Source of the DNA: Ameyamaea chiangmaiensis
Lineage (GTDB): Bacteria > Pseudomonadota > Alphaproteobacteria > Acetobacterales > Acetobacteraceae
Direction of reading: 5' to 3'
DNA length: 64,000 nucleotides
Assembly (NCBI RefSeq): GCF_025995235.1
Contig: NZ_BAPT01000048.1
Location: forward strand, 30,712 to 94,711
The notes beneath the pieces are model-generated. The model was not told the DNA's origin. It searched no databases and saw only the letters and a program-made list of their open reading frames with translations. Positions 1 to 8,873 of this stretch are shown here, piece after piece. The position numbers and the translations under genes are program-made. Position 1 is the stretch's first letter. Every line of letters begins with the position of its first letter.

Positions 1-601
1 GCGAAACCGGGTCGATCATGCTGTCGAACAGGGCATGCGGGGCGATCGCCCCTTCGGCCGGTCCGGGTTCCGGGGCATCGATGCGCGCATAGCGCGTCTC
101 CGGGTAGGCCTCGATCATGCGCAGCAGGGCGGTGCGACTGATCATCAGGAAACCAGTCCCGGCATAGGCAACTTCCGCCACTGTGGCCTCCGTCTGTTCG
201 TAGAGGCGGCCGCTCTCGCCCACATAACGGAGCGTGGCGCTCTGCCAGTCCTCGCCGGCGGCGACGAGATCTTCGGTCGCCGTGCCCCAGTAGCGCTCCT
301 TGAGTGGATAGAGCGCGCCTGTGACGTCGCGCCCGGTGTCCAGCAGGCGGCGGATATCCGCTGCGCGAAAGCCGATGTCGCTGTCGATGAACAGAAGGTG
401 CGTGGCGTGGGGAACGGTGAGGAACTGGTGGGCGAGCGTGTTTCGGCACCGTGTGATCAGGGCGTCCTGCCCGAGCAGGGAGAGCGTCATGGTGAACCCC
501 ATGCCACCGGCCTCGGCCATGCAGCCGAGGACCGACTGCATGTAGGACTGGGTGACGAGGCCACCGAAGCACGGGGTCGCGATGAAGACATGTTCGTTCA
601 T
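1..601 (-). CDS. Glycosyltransferase-like protein (GT-A fold), 3' end outside window
   Basis: The reading frame is open from an ATG at 601 on the minus strand to the left edge, so about 200 N-terminal residues are visible and the C-terminus is missing. The N-terminus reads MNEHVFIATPCFGG, followed by a segment with SLLGQDALITRCRNTLAHQFL and the acidic motif LLFIDSDIGF, which looks like the metal-binding DxD of GT-A glycosyltransferases. RRLLDTGRDVTGALYPLKERYW follows. This arrangement is common in small glycosyltransferase-like proteins of phages and alphaproteobacteria that lack a defined substrate. A GGTGGCGGC stretch directly before the ATG is a weak ribosome binding site. The next gene, at 653-1936, lies on the same strand 51 bases upstream and could be co-transcribed. 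The acceptor and sugar donor cannot be told from the sequence. Confidence 0.7.
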   Translation of the reverse strand, partial: MNEHVFIATPCFGGLVTQSYMQSVLGCMAEAGGMGFTMTLSLLGQDALITRCRNTLAHQFLTVPHATHLLFIDSDIGFRAADIRRLLDTGRDVTGALYPLKERYWGTATEDLVAAGEDWQSATLRYVGESGRLYEQTEATVAEVAYAGTGFLMISRTALLRMIEAYPETRYARIDAPEPGPAEGAIAPHALFDSMIDPVS

Positions 602-652
602 GCCGCCACCATGACCCGTCCGCGTTGACGCGGGGTTAATGCTGTCCGAGCC

Positions 653-1936
653 TTAGCTCTGCATGCGGGTCTCGAGCACCAGAAACATCAAAAACACCGC
701 GTCCAGTCCCAGCAGCATGGGTGTCAGTCCGCGCCACTGCCGACCGGCGACCATCAGCGCCGTGTGCAGCAGCAGGCCACAGGCCAGACTGATCATGAAA
801 TTGCCGGTCAGCAGCGTGATCACGACCATCAGGAGCGGGGCCATCATCTCGGTCAAGGTCGAGCGGGACACAAGCGGCAGGCCCGACAGCATGTCCAGGC
901 CGACCACGATCAGCACGGGTGCAGTGGCCACGGCGGGGATCGCCGTGATCAGGGGCCAGAAGAACGACGAAAGGGCGAACAGGACGGCGACGACCACGCC
1001 GACCAGTCCCGTTCGGCCCCCGGCTTCCACGCCCACCAGCGATTCGAGATAGGCGGAAACGGTGCATGTCCCCAGTGACGACCCGATCACGCTGGCCGCG
1101 CCGTCCGAGGTGAAAGCGGCGCGGCCCAGCACCGGCTGGCCGTCCTCGCGCTCCAGCCCGGCGCGGCGGGTGACGGCCAGCATGGTGCCGGTCGCGTCGA
1201 AAAAATCGCTCAGGAAAAAATACAGGGTGACGGGCACCAGCACGAGAAGATGGTCGGCGAATCCGTGAAAGTCGAACGGAAACAGCATGTGCGTCGGGTA
1301 ACGGGGCCACTCGGCCGCGCGCGCCGGGATGTGCGTTATGGTGTGCCCATCGGGGCCGGGAATGAAGGCACCCAGGACGGTGACGGTTACGATCGTCAGC
1401 AACATCGCGGCCGGGACACGCGCGCGCGTCAGGACCAGTGCCATGACCAGACCGCCCAGACATAGCAGCACGGTCGGGTTGGCCATGGAGCCGAACGCGA
1501 GCCCCTCGTGCGAGGGTATGGCCAGGCCGCCGGTCGTCATGCCGATCCGCGCGATGAACGCGCCGATGGCAAAGCGGATGCCGTCGATGATCGGCTCCGG
1601 GAAGCCCTGGATGATGCGTCCGCGACTGTTGGTCAGCGACAGCAGCGTGAACGCCAGCCCGCTGAGCAGCACGATGGTGAACGCGACGCGCGGGGGCACG
1701 CCCATATGCACCACGACGATCTGGGCGAAGACGATGTTGCTGCTCATCGCCGGCGCAAGGGCGATCGGAAGATTGGCCCACAACGCCATCAGCAGCGTGC
1801 CGATCACAGCGGCGGCGATCGTGGTCATGATCATGTCGTGGCGATCCAGACCGGCCATGGCCAGGATCGCCGGATTGACCGCCATGATATAGGCCATGGC
1901 GCCGAAGGTGGTCAGCCCGGCGACGAGTTCGCGCAT
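653..1936 (-). CDS. AzgA/PbuG-type NCS2 purine or nucleobase permease
   Basis: This polytopic inner-membrane protein (427 residues from the only ATG available) carries the AzgA-family signatures AGLTTFGAMAYIMAVNPAIL near the N-terminus, FFLSDFFDATGTMLA in the middle and GTCTVSAYLES further on. The family takes up hypoxanthine, adenine, guanine or related bases by proton symport. Family members usually begin about 15-20 residues earlier. The upstream codons in the same frame do encode a family-like N-terminus (LLDRYFHISRRGSTP), but no ATG, GTG or TTG lies between the in-frame stop at 2063-2065 and the ATG at 1936, so the true start is uncertain. It sits downstream of, and on the same strand as, an MFS transporter and a cysteine hydrolase, which suggests uptake of the substrate of that cluster. 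Confidence 0.88.
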   Translation of the reverse strand: MRELVAGLTTFGAMAYIMAVNPAILAMAGLDRHDMIMTTIAAAVIGTLLMALWANLPIALAPAMSSNIVFAQIVVVHMGVPPRVAFTIVLLSGLAFTLLSLTNSRGRIIQGFPEPIIDGIRFAIGAFIARIGMTTGGLAIPSHEGLAFGSMANPTVLLCLGGLVMALVLTRARVPAAMLLTIVTVTVLGAFIPGPDGHTITHIPARAAEWPRYPTHMLFPFDFHGFADHLLVLVPVTLYFFLSDFFDATGTMLAVTRRAGLEREDGQPVLGRAAFTSDGAASVIGSSLGTCTVSAYLESLVGVEAGGRTGLVGVVVAVLFALSSFFWPLITAIPAVATAPVLIVVGLDMLSGLPLVSRSTLTEMMAPLLMVVITLLTGNFMISLACGLLLHTALMVAGRQWRGLTPMLLGLDAVFLMFLVLETRMQS

Positions 1937-2107
1937 CGGCGTCGATCCGCGCCGGGAGATATGGAAATACCTGTCGAGCAGGTGCCGGAACGAGGCGATG
2001 GTCGTGGTCTCCCGGACGGTCGGCGCAAAGAGGATGGGGGTAGGGGCCCCGGACGATGCACATCAGCACCGAATATGCCCCGTGGGCAATACGGTCCGTG
2101 GCCGGCG

Positions 2108-3304
2108 TCAGCGCCCGGGGCGCGGCGCGCGAGTCAGCATGACGCCCAGGGCGACCACGGCCTCGAACCCCGACAGCATCAGGAAGATCGCGTCGAAGTG
2201 GCCCGTGTGATCGCGCACCGCGCCCCCCACGGTCGGGCCCGCCGCGGCCAGGGTCGAGACCAGACACATCAGCGAGAACAGCTCCAGATTCGGGCGGCGG
2301 CCGAACCATGCCAGCAGCAGTGTGGCACTGCAGACATTGCTGGCCCCAAGTCCGATGCCGATGGCGACCAGAAACACGCTAAGCGTGATCGGGCCGGTGG
2401 GCAACGCCAGCATCAGCGGGGCGGCGATCAGGCTGCCCATGGCCAGCAGCGTCGGCGCGCGCGGGCCCACGCGCTCCCCCAGTCGCCCCGCGATCGCCGA
2501 GGCACCCGCGCCGATCAGGGCGGCAACGGAAAACAGGGTCGCCGCGCGACCCAGCGACAGCCCGCGCTCGCCCAGATGCTGGACGGCGAAGCTGTGGATC
2601 GTGGTGTTGACGGTCAGGGAAGCGGTGTAGGACGCAATCACGATCCAGAGTTGAGGTGTTCGTATCGCGGCGCGCGGCGTCCAGCGGGCGACGGCGACCG
2701 GCCCGATATCGTCCGTCGCCCGTTCGACCCGGTGTGGCACGACGCGGGTGCAGGCGGCCGCGCCGAGGCCCGCCAGCAGGGAGGCGACCGCCGCCATCCC
2801 CCAGAACGGCCGCCAGCCCGACAACAGCAGCGCCGAGACGTAAAACAGCAGTGGACCGGAGACGGAGCCCAGCCCGCCGATGGCGAAATACATGCCAAGT
2901 GCGCTTCCTGGCCGGGCATACAGCGTGGCGATCACGTGGGTCGCGGGGACACTGCCGGCAAAACAGAAACCAACGCCCAGCAGGATTGTGCCGAGATCGT
3001 AAATGCCGGTTCCCCGGGCCAGGGCGAGACTCGCAAAACCGGCACACAGCAGCAGACCGCCCATGATCAGGGTCAGGCTGACGCCCAGCCGGCGGATCGT
3101 CAGGGCCGGCAACAGGCTCGACACGCCGCACGACACGCCCAGCAACGTGAAGCCGAACCCCGCCTGGGTCCAGCTCAGCCCGATATCGCGCACCATCATG
3201 GGCAGCACGACGCCGAGCGAATTGAACGTGCCCGCCATCAACAGGAAGTACAGGGCGCTGAGCATCGTCGTGACGACGGGCGGGCGGGACAGGACGGACG
3301 CCAT
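2108..3304 (-). CDS. MFS transporter
   Basis: The 398-residue protein has about twelve hydrophobic segments and a basic loop in the first half (TIRRLGVSL after the third segment), as in major facilitator permeases. The ATG at 3304 is preferred because it places the first membrane helix (TMLSALYFLLMAGTFNSL) close to the N-terminus. A TTG at 3371-3373 would add 23 residues and overlap the stop of the upstream hydrolase (TTGA), which would imply translational coupling. The gene lies between a cysteine hydrolase and an AzgA-type permease on the same strand, so it probably moves the substrate or product of that cluster. The sequence does not show whether it is an importer or an exporter. Confidence 0.85.
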   Translation of the reverse strand: MASVLSRPPVVTTMLSALYFLLMAGTFNSLGVVLPMMVRDIGLSWTQAGFGFTLLGVSCGVSSLLPALTIRRLGVSLTLIMGGLLLCAGFASLALARGTGIYDLGTILLGVGFCFAGSVPATHVIATLYARPGSALGMYFAIGGLGSVSGPLLFYVSALLLSGWRPFWGMAAVASLLAGLGAAACTRVVPHRVERATDDIGPVAVARWTPRAAIRTPQLWIVIASYTASLTVNTTIHSFAVQHLGERGLSLGRAATLFSVAALIGAGASAIAGRLGERVGPRAPTLLAMGSLIAAPLMLALPTGPITLSVFLVAIGIGLGASNVCSATLLLAWFGRRPNLELFSLMCLVSTLAAAGPTVGGAVRDHTGHFDAIFLMLSGFEAVVALGVMLTRAPRPGR

Positions 3305-3369
3305 ACGATCGGGAATTCCGGAACAGACTTCAGTGGGCGCGCGATGAGAGGCCAGCGGAGGCGGTATCG

Positions 3370-4035
3370 TCAATCATCTGAACACGCCTGATTGGCCCAC
3401 GCGGCGCAGACCGTTGCCGTGTCCAGCACGGTCGCGCAGTGTTCGGCGAGCAGGGCGAGGGCGGCCTCATGCCTGTCGGGGGCATAGTCCGCGCAGGCGT
3501 CACCGACGAGGACTATGTTGAAATCGTGATGAAAACCGTCGCGCGCGGTGCAGTCCACACAGCACCCGGTCGTCACACCGCACAGCACCAGCGTGTCGAT
3601 CGCGCCCGCGCGCAGCCTCTCGGCCAGCGACGTGCCGAAAAAGGCGGAATACAGCCGCTTGTCGATGACGCTCTCGCCCGGCGCGGGAACGATACTGTCG
3701 AACGCGCAGCCCGGTGTGCCATCGCGGCAGAGGGCGGCAGCGTCCGGCGGCAGGCCACGGCGGCGCAGAAATGTCAGCAGTGCCCGCGTATCGGTCTCGG
3801 CCGACGTCACGACACGCGTGAACAGGACCGGGGTGCCCGCCGCGCGGGCGGTCTCGATCAGCGTCCTGATCCGCCTCAGCGCGACCTGTGCCGCCGCGAT
3901 CGACGCGCCCGTCCGCGCCATCGCGCCGTCGGGTGCGGTAAAGTCGCGCTGGGCGTCGATCACCAGCAGCGCCGTGCGCGCCGGGCCTATCTGGACCGCG
4001 AGTGGTTCGGGGATGGTCGATGCGGCGGTGGGCAT
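3370..4035 (-). CDS. Isochorismatase-family cysteine hydrolase
   Basis: The protein has 221 residues, typical for the family. The catalytic triad is visible: Asp in LLVIDAQRDF (about residue 27), Lys in SVIDKRLYSAF, and Cys in CGVTTGCCVDCTARDGF. These enzymes hydrolyse amides or ureido groups; relatives include nicotinamidase, N-carbamoylsarcosine amidase and the ureidoacrylate hydrolase RutB. The gene is divergent from a RutA-like monooxygenase with a 95-base gap between starts, so a RutB-like role on a ring-opened nitrogen compound is plausible. That role is an inference from context: the sequence alone does not separate RutB from other amidases. It is the first gene of a minus-strand set followed by an MFS transporter and an AzgA-type permease. 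Confidence 0.85.
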   Translation of the reverse strand: MPTAASTIPEPLAVQIGPARTALLVIDAQRDFTAPDGAMARTGASIAAAQVALRRIRTLIETARAAGTPVLFTRVVTSAETDTRALLTFLRRRGLPPDAAALCRDGTPGCAFDSIVPAPGESVIDKRLYSAFFGTSLAERLRAGAIDTLVLCGVTTGCCVDCTARDGFHHDFNIVLVGDACADYAPDRHEAALALLAEHCATVLDTATVCAAWANQACSDD

Positions 4036-4130
4036 GGCCGCAGCCTATGTCGACGGCGCACCACGTGCCAAGGAGGTGCTTTCGGTGTCCCAACGGTTGC
4101 GCCTATAGAGAAGGAAGCAGGAGACCGTTG

Positions 4131-5294
4131 ATGACGCAGGACGAGAGGCAGCAGTTCGGAGTGCCGTCGGACGGCGGCGGCAAGGATTTCGGCGTCTTTC
4201 TGCCCGTCGCCAATGGTGGCTGGATCCTGTCCGACACGACGCCTCCGCTCCACGGCTCCTACGCGCAGAACAGGGCGATTACGTTGCAGGCGGAGGCGCT
4301 GGGGCTGGATTTCGCCATGTCGATGGCCAAATTTCGCGGCTATGGCGGCCGGACACAGCACTGGGACACGTCATTAGACAGTCTGGTGCTGATGTCGGCT
4401 CTGGCCGCGCAGACCCGCCGGATCCAGCTCTGGACCACGTTCCACACCCTTTTGCACAACCCGGCGGTCGCCGCGAAGATGATGGCGACGCTGGATCAGG
4501 TCAGCGACGGCCGCGCGGGGATCAATGTGGTGCCCGGGGCGTATCGCGACGAATTCGCGCAGATGGGGGCATGGCCGGAGACGATCGGTCACGACGCCCG
4601 GTACGATCTGGCGACGGAGTGGGTGACGGCGGTCCGGTCGCTGTGGGGCCGGGACGCCGTCGACTTCAAGGGCCAGTATGTCACCCTGAACGATTGCCGC
4701 TCCAGCCCCCGGCCTTCGCGCCGACCGTTCATCGTCGCGGCGGGGATGTCGGAGCGGGGCATGCGCTTTAGCGTCGAACAGACCGACGCGCTGTTCATCG
4801 GGGGGCGCGACCTGGCCGAGACCGTGGCGATCAGTGCGCGCGCGCGCGCGCTTGCTCGAGCCGCGGGCCGCAGGCTGCGGCTGTATGCGATGCTGACACT
4901 GGTGATCGATGACAGTGATGCGGCCGCGACGGCGCGGTTGTCACGGTTTCAGGCCGGCTTCGATCGGGAGGCCTTCGCGGGACTGATGCGCTCCTACGGC
5001 GTTCTGGACGCGGAAACCGGGCAGGAAAACGCGCTGACCGACCGTGCCCGTTCGGGGTTCATGACGCCCGTGGCCGCCGGGCATCCGCAGACGGTGACAC
5101 GCCGGATCATCGAGATGATCGAGGCGGCGCAACTCGACGGCATCATGCTGGTCTTCGCCGATTATCAGGACGGGCTGGCGCGTTTCGCGTCGTCCGTACT
5201 GCCCGCGTTGCGATCGCGTTGGGGTGGCGCGCCCGCTCTTGATCGGACCGGTGATGCGATGGAATCGTTATCATACCGTAATGGTGTGGCGTGA
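4131..5294 (+). CDS. RutA-like FMN-dependent monooxygenase (luciferase family)
   Basis: The 387-residue product resembles pyrimidine oxygenase RutA along much of its length: FGVFLPVANGGW at the start, GLDFAMSMAKFRGYGG, HWDTSLDSLVLMSALAA, then DFKGQYVTLNDCRSSP. RutA opens the uracil ring using reduced FMN and oxygen and needs a separate flavin reductase. No RutF-like reductase is seen nearby. The ATG at 4131 is preferred over upstream starts because AGGAGAC lies a few bases before it and the family N-terminus follows. The sequence departs from true RutA in the C-terminal third, so the substrate may be another N-heterocycle. Its stop overlaps the GTG start of a TonB-dependent receptor by four bases, which indicates a shared transcript. 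Confidence 0.85.
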   Translation: MTQDERQQFGVPSDGGGKDFGVFLPVANGGWILSDTTPPLHGSYAQNRAITLQAEALGLDFAMSMAKFRGYGGRTQHWDTSLDSLVLMSALAAQTRRIQLWTTFHTLLHNPAVAAKMMATLDQVSDGRAGINVVPGAYRDEFAQMGAWPETIGHDARYDLATEWVTAVRSLWGRDAVDFKGQYVTLNDCRSSPRPSRRPFIVAAGMSERGMRFSVEQTDALFIGGRDLAETVAISARARALARAAGRRLRLYAMLTLVIDDSDAAATARLSRFQAGFDREAFAGLMRSYGVLDAETGQENALTDRARSGFMTPVAAGHPQTVTRRIIEMIEAAQLDGIMLVFADYQDGLARFASSVLPALRSRWGGAPALDRTGDAMESLSYRNGVA

Positions 5295-7591
5295 CGGGGC
5301 CGCGTGTGCGTGTTGTGTTGCTTGGGGTCGCGTGCGCGCTGTGGGGCGAGGCATCCGCCTCTCGTGTGGCCCACGCCGCACCGGCGACGAGCGGCAGCGC
5401 ACCTGATACCTCGGGCAGCAGCCCGATCGAACGGATCACGGTGACCGCCGAACACGTACGGCGTGACCTGCAGAAGACCGCATCGACCATCAGCGCAGTG
5501 TCGGGGCGAACGCTGGAACAGTCCAATGTCGTGACCGTTGCGGACATGAACGGCATGGTGCCGGGCCTGACGGTTTCGAAATCGGCCGGGTTCGAGATGA
5601 ATGTCACGATCCGCGGTGTGGGTTCGCAGACGCCGGAGAACTCGCTCGTCGCGCAATCGGGGGTCGCCACCTATACGGATGGGGTGTTCCTCGCCAACAC
5701 GATCTGGCTGGATCAGGCGTTGTTCGACGTGGATCAGGTCGAGGTGCTGCGGGGTCCGCAGGGCGCGCTGTATGGCCAGAGTTCCACGGGTGGCGCGCTG
5801 GTCATCAACACACGCCAGCCCGAGCTTGGGCGCTTCGGGGGGCATCTTCAGGCCGGGGGCGGGACCTACAGCCTGGCACTCGGTCGGGCCGAGGTGAATG
5901 TGCCGCTCGGGCGGACGCTGGCATTACGCGGGTCGTTCCAGAAATACGACCACGCGCCCTTCGCGCATTCGACCTACGGGTTCGGTCTGGATGACGCCCA
6001 GACGCAGGGCGGTAAGCTCGCGCTGCTGTGGCGGCCGTCAGAGGCGCTCAGCGCGACGCTGACGGGCCAGTGGTATGGCGCGGTGAACGGTGGCGCGGAA
6101 CAGAAGAATATCCTCGACACGACGCCCGATCCGCGTGTCGTGGCGCAGGATTATCCGTCGAAATTCGCGCTGCATACGTCGTTGTATCATCTGAATCTCG
6201 ACTATCGCCTGCCGTGGGCGACCGTGCGATCGGTCACGGCGTATCAGCGGCTGAACAACACGATCCAGATGAACGGCTCGCGTCTGAATGTCGCGCAACT
6301 GGGCTATTACGACAATGTGGCGTCATGGGCGACGCGTATGAACACCTACACGGAGGAACTCTCGCTTCAGTCGCGCGAAGGCGCGCGCCTTCACTGGGTG
6401 ACCGGCGTGTTTCTGCTGGGGCAGCGCAGTTCGCAATTCGTGGCCGAGTTTATCGGCAGCACCCCCGCGGCGCCGGACGCGTTTGTCGTGACGCCCGACA
6501 TCGCCGCCAATCCGCCGTCGAATCTTTCCTACGGCAACCGCACGGTCATCAGTCGGTTCACGGTCGCGCCGTATCTGCAATGGACCTATGATATTCTGCC
6601 CACACTGCATCTGACGGGTGGTGCGCGGTTCAACGTCGATCGGTATGCGTCCGGCACCAGCAGTTTCTCGGCTTTCGGGTCCGGGGAGGGTGGCGCGCAT
6701 TTCCGGTCCTGGACACCGACATGGAAGGCGGAGCTGTCCTACGACCTAACGCGCGACGTTCTACTGTACGGGGATGTGGCGACCGGATACAAGCCCGGCG
6801 GCATCAACGGAAATCTGGACTCCCGTGTCGTGGGACAGACGTTCGCGCCGGAACGCAACACGACGTTCGAGCTGGGCGCGAAGTCAATGTTGCTCGACAG
6901 GCGTTTGCGTCTGAACGTTGCCGCTTTTTTCTCGAAATATCACGATATGCAATATATCGAGAACGACCCTTATCCCTACGCATATGGCATTGCCAACGTG
7001 CATGCCACCGAGATGTGGGGGCTTGAGGGCGAGAGCACATACGCCCTGTTTGACGGACGGTTGCGATTCGACGGCGCGCTGGGCCTGCAGGATGGACGGG
7101 TCATCAGTCACGATCATGCCGTCGATGCCGCCACGACGAACGCGGTCTATGCGTCCAGCGCCGCCTGCGCGTATGGCGGCCAGTATTACAACACGGCCTG
7201 CTGGAGCGCGGTCGAGACGGCGGCACCCGACATTCACGGCAACATGCCACCGCAGATGCCCCATGTGCAGGGGTCGCTGTCCGTGGCGTGGCGTTGGACA
7301 ACGGCATGGGGCGACATCGTGACACGCGCGCAGTACCTGTATCGCGGCCCGATGATGGCCCGGGTCTTCAATGCAGCACCCGTCGACCACGTGCCGGGCT
7401 ATCATCAGGTCAATGTCTACGCATCGTTCGCACCGCGTGCCTCGCGGTGGGAGATCGCGCTGACATGCAGTAATCTGACAAACATGGCGGGTGTGAACTC
7501 GCGTTTCACCGATCCCTATGGAACAGGCCAGACCAGCCAGCAATTCATCGCGCCGCGTCAGATCTTCGGCACCGTCGATTACCGATTCTGA
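5291..7591 (+). CDS. TonB-dependent outer-membrane receptor
   Basis: This is a 766-residue outer-membrane receptor. It begins with a basic and hydrophobic signal sequence ending near HAAPATSG. An IERITVTAEHV segment resembling a TonB box is next, then a plug domain (TVSKSAGFEMNVTIRGVG, EVLRGPQGALYGQSSTGGALVI). A long beta-barrel ends in the terminal aromatic residue of GTVDYRF, the usual outer-membrane insertion signal. Such receptors import substrates too large or scarce for porins, using TonB energy. The GTG start overlaps the stop of the RutA-like gene (GTGA), so expression is probably coupled to that enzyme. This argues that the receptor takes up the catabolic substrate and not a siderophore, although an iron role cannot be excluded. 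Confidence 0.92.
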   Translation: MTGPRVRVVLLGVACALWGEASASRVAHAAPATSGSAPDTSGSSPIERITVTAEHVRRDLQKTASTISAVSGRTLEQSNVVTVADMNGMVPGLTVSKSAGFEMNVTIRGVGSQTPENSLVAQSGVATYTDGVFLANTIWLDQALFDVDQVEVLRGPQGALYGQSSTGGALVINTRQPELGRFGGHLQAGGGTYSLALGRAEVNVPLGRTLALRGSFQKYDHAPFAHSTYGFGLDDAQTQGGKLALLWRPSEALSATLTGQWYGAVNGGAEQKNILDTTPDPRVVAQDYPSKFALHTSLYHLNLDYRLPWATVRSVTAYQRLNNTIQMNGSRLNVAQLGYYDNVASWATRMNTYTEELSLQSREGARLHWVTGVFLLGQRSSQFVAEFIGSTPAAPDAFVVTPDIAANPPSNLSYGNRTVISRFTVAPYLQWTYDILPTLHLTGGARFNVDRYASGTSSFSAFGSGEGGAHFRSWTPTWKAELSYDLTRDVLLYGDVATGYKPGGINGNLDSRVVGQTFAPERNTTFELGAKSMLLDRRLRLNVAAFFSKYHDMQYIENDPYPYAYGIANVHATEMWGLEGESTYALFDGRLRFDGALGLQDGRVISHDHAVDAATTNAVYASSAACAYGGQYYNTACWSAVETAAPDIHGNMPPQMPHVQGSLSVAWRWTTAWGDIVTRAQYLYRGPMMARVFNAAPVDHVPGYHQVNVYASFAPRASRWEIALTCSNLTNMAGVNSRFTDPYGTGQTSQQFIAPRQIFGTVDYRF

Positions 7592-7892
7592 CGCGTAGTG
7601 TCCGCCATCGGATCGTCGATACGCCGGCGCGCGGAACTTTCAGGCGTCTGTCTCGTCTTGTCACGCACCTGATGCCGTCGTGCCGCAGTGTGCGCATCCT
7701 GTCGCCATGATGTGTCGCGACGGTCGGGTCAGGCACCAGCAAGAAAGACGGTATCATGACCGCGTTTGAGGAATATCTGGCATGGTTGCGCGCGGCCTGG
7801 CACTGGCTGGCGCCGCGCATCGGGCGCGTGGCCCCCCTGAGACAGGACGCAGGAGACCGGCTATTGCGGTCCCGTCGCCGTATGCACGGGGG
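7592..7892. other. Intergenic stretch between convergent genes, possible small ORF
   Basis: The stretch separates the receptor stop from the end of the opposite-strand gene. A plus-strand frame opens at 7756 (MTAFEEYLAWLRAAWHWLAP) behind AAAGACGGT, but it turns low in complexity and runs about 95 bases into the opposite gene to a stop at 7986. It is kept only as a possibility. No convincing terminator hairpin with a T tract was seen. Confidence 0.3.
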
Positions 7893-8873
7893 CTATGAGC
7901 ACCGCCGGGGCGCGCAGCCCGCCGTCCGCGCGATCACGCGGTCGAGTTCGGGGTGCTGCAGGACATCCATGCACTCCGTCACGTAAAGACGCGCTTTCTG
8001 CGCAAGCGTATCGGCCAGGGTGCCGTCGTCGTGGGCGATGGCGCTTTCGTTGACGATGGTGGCCAGTGACGCATGTCGCTCGTAGGCGGTACGCACGACG
8101 CGAAAGGCCAGTCCGTTGACGATGTCGTCGAATTCGCCCACGCCGAAACGCGACTGGCAGAGCGAGCGCTGGGTCATGGCCTCGCGGTAGAGCGTGATCG
8201 CGGGGCGGCTTTCGGTCCGGTGGAAATGCCGCTGATGCCATGAGCGGGCCCAGGTGTGTTCACGCTCGGCGGCGAGATGTTCGTCCATGGCGTCGCATTG
8301 CTCGCGCTGCGAGCAGTGAATCGTCCATGCGGCCAGCCACGCGCTGGCATAGTCGGGGTAGGCATGGCGGTACCAGTCCGGCTCCATCCCCGGTTTTTTC
8401 GCGGCGAAGCGAAACCCGCGCTGACCATCGATGCCATAGAGCAGGACGAGGTCGGCGCCGCTGTCGGGATCGCGCCCGAGTGCGAGAATGTGGCCCGCGT
8501 CGCCCCGATGCATGTGATGCTGCAGTGTGAAAAGGTCCAGAAGCACGTCGTCGTCCACATGGCGCGTCGTGTGGGCCTTCACATAGGTCATAAACAGCGG
8601 ATTGCGGACCCCGGCCAGCGCGCGGGGACAGAAGTCGAAGCTCCACCAGCGCGACATGCGAACCATATGGAAGGCCAGAGCGTCGCGCAGATGCACAAGC
8701 GCTTCCGGCGGCGTGCAGGTGCACGTGCACAGGGCCTGTACGCTGCGGAAGCGGCTGATGAGAGTGTTGATCTGCCGCGAGAAGCCGCGTCCGGGCGTGA
8801 AATAGTCGAGGATGTGGTTCGGCTGCGACTGTTCGAGATGCCATTCGACACTGGGCGTGCGTGTATCGCTCAT
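7893..8873 (-). CDS. Conserved-looking protein of unknown function
   Basis: The 326-residue frame begins at an ATG at 8873 (MSDTRTPSVEWHLEQ). I do not recognise the family. It is soluble-looking, has no signal peptide or membrane helix, and is unusually rich in His, Trp, Tyr and Arg, with local features CTCTCTPPE, HMVRMSRWWSFDFCP, LQHHMHRGD, WTIHCSQREQC and HQRHFHRTES. Several Cys and His clusters could bind a metal or heme, but no known motif is obvious. The gene is divergent from an aldo/keto reductase across a 493-base gap that contains a perfect inverted repeat. Its 3' end is convergent with the TonB receptor gene. The coding call rests on codon texture and on the lack of a better frame. 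Confidence 0.6.
   Translation of the reverse strand: MSDTRTPSVEWHLEQSQPNHILDYFTPGRGFSRQINTLISRFRSVQALCTCTCTPPEALVHLRDALAFHMVRMSRWWSFDFCPRALAGVRNPLFMTYVKAHTTRHVDDDVLLDLFTLQHHMHRGDAGHILALGRDPDSGADLVLLYGIDGQRGFRFAAKKPGMEPDWYRHAYPDYASAWLAAWTIHCSQREQCDAMDEHLAAEREHTWARSWHQRHFHRTESRPAITLYREAMTQRSLCQSRFGVGEFDDIVNGLAFRVVRTAYERHASLATIVNESAIAHDDGTLADTLAQKARLYVTECMDVLQHPELDRVIARTAGCAPRRCS

Noticed and set aside
636..2309. 557-residue minus-strand frame over the permease and MFS genes
   Set aside because: It is Arg/Pro/Gly/His-rich in a shadow frame of two recognisable membrane proteins.
1508..3391. 627-residue plus-strand frame
   Set aside because: Low-complexity Gln/Arg/Gly/Asp text antisense to the permease and MFS genes; typical GC-rich shadow.
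7756..7986. 76-residue plus-strand frame after the TonB receptor
   Set aside because: Only the first 30 residues look protein-like and it runs into an opposite-strand gene.
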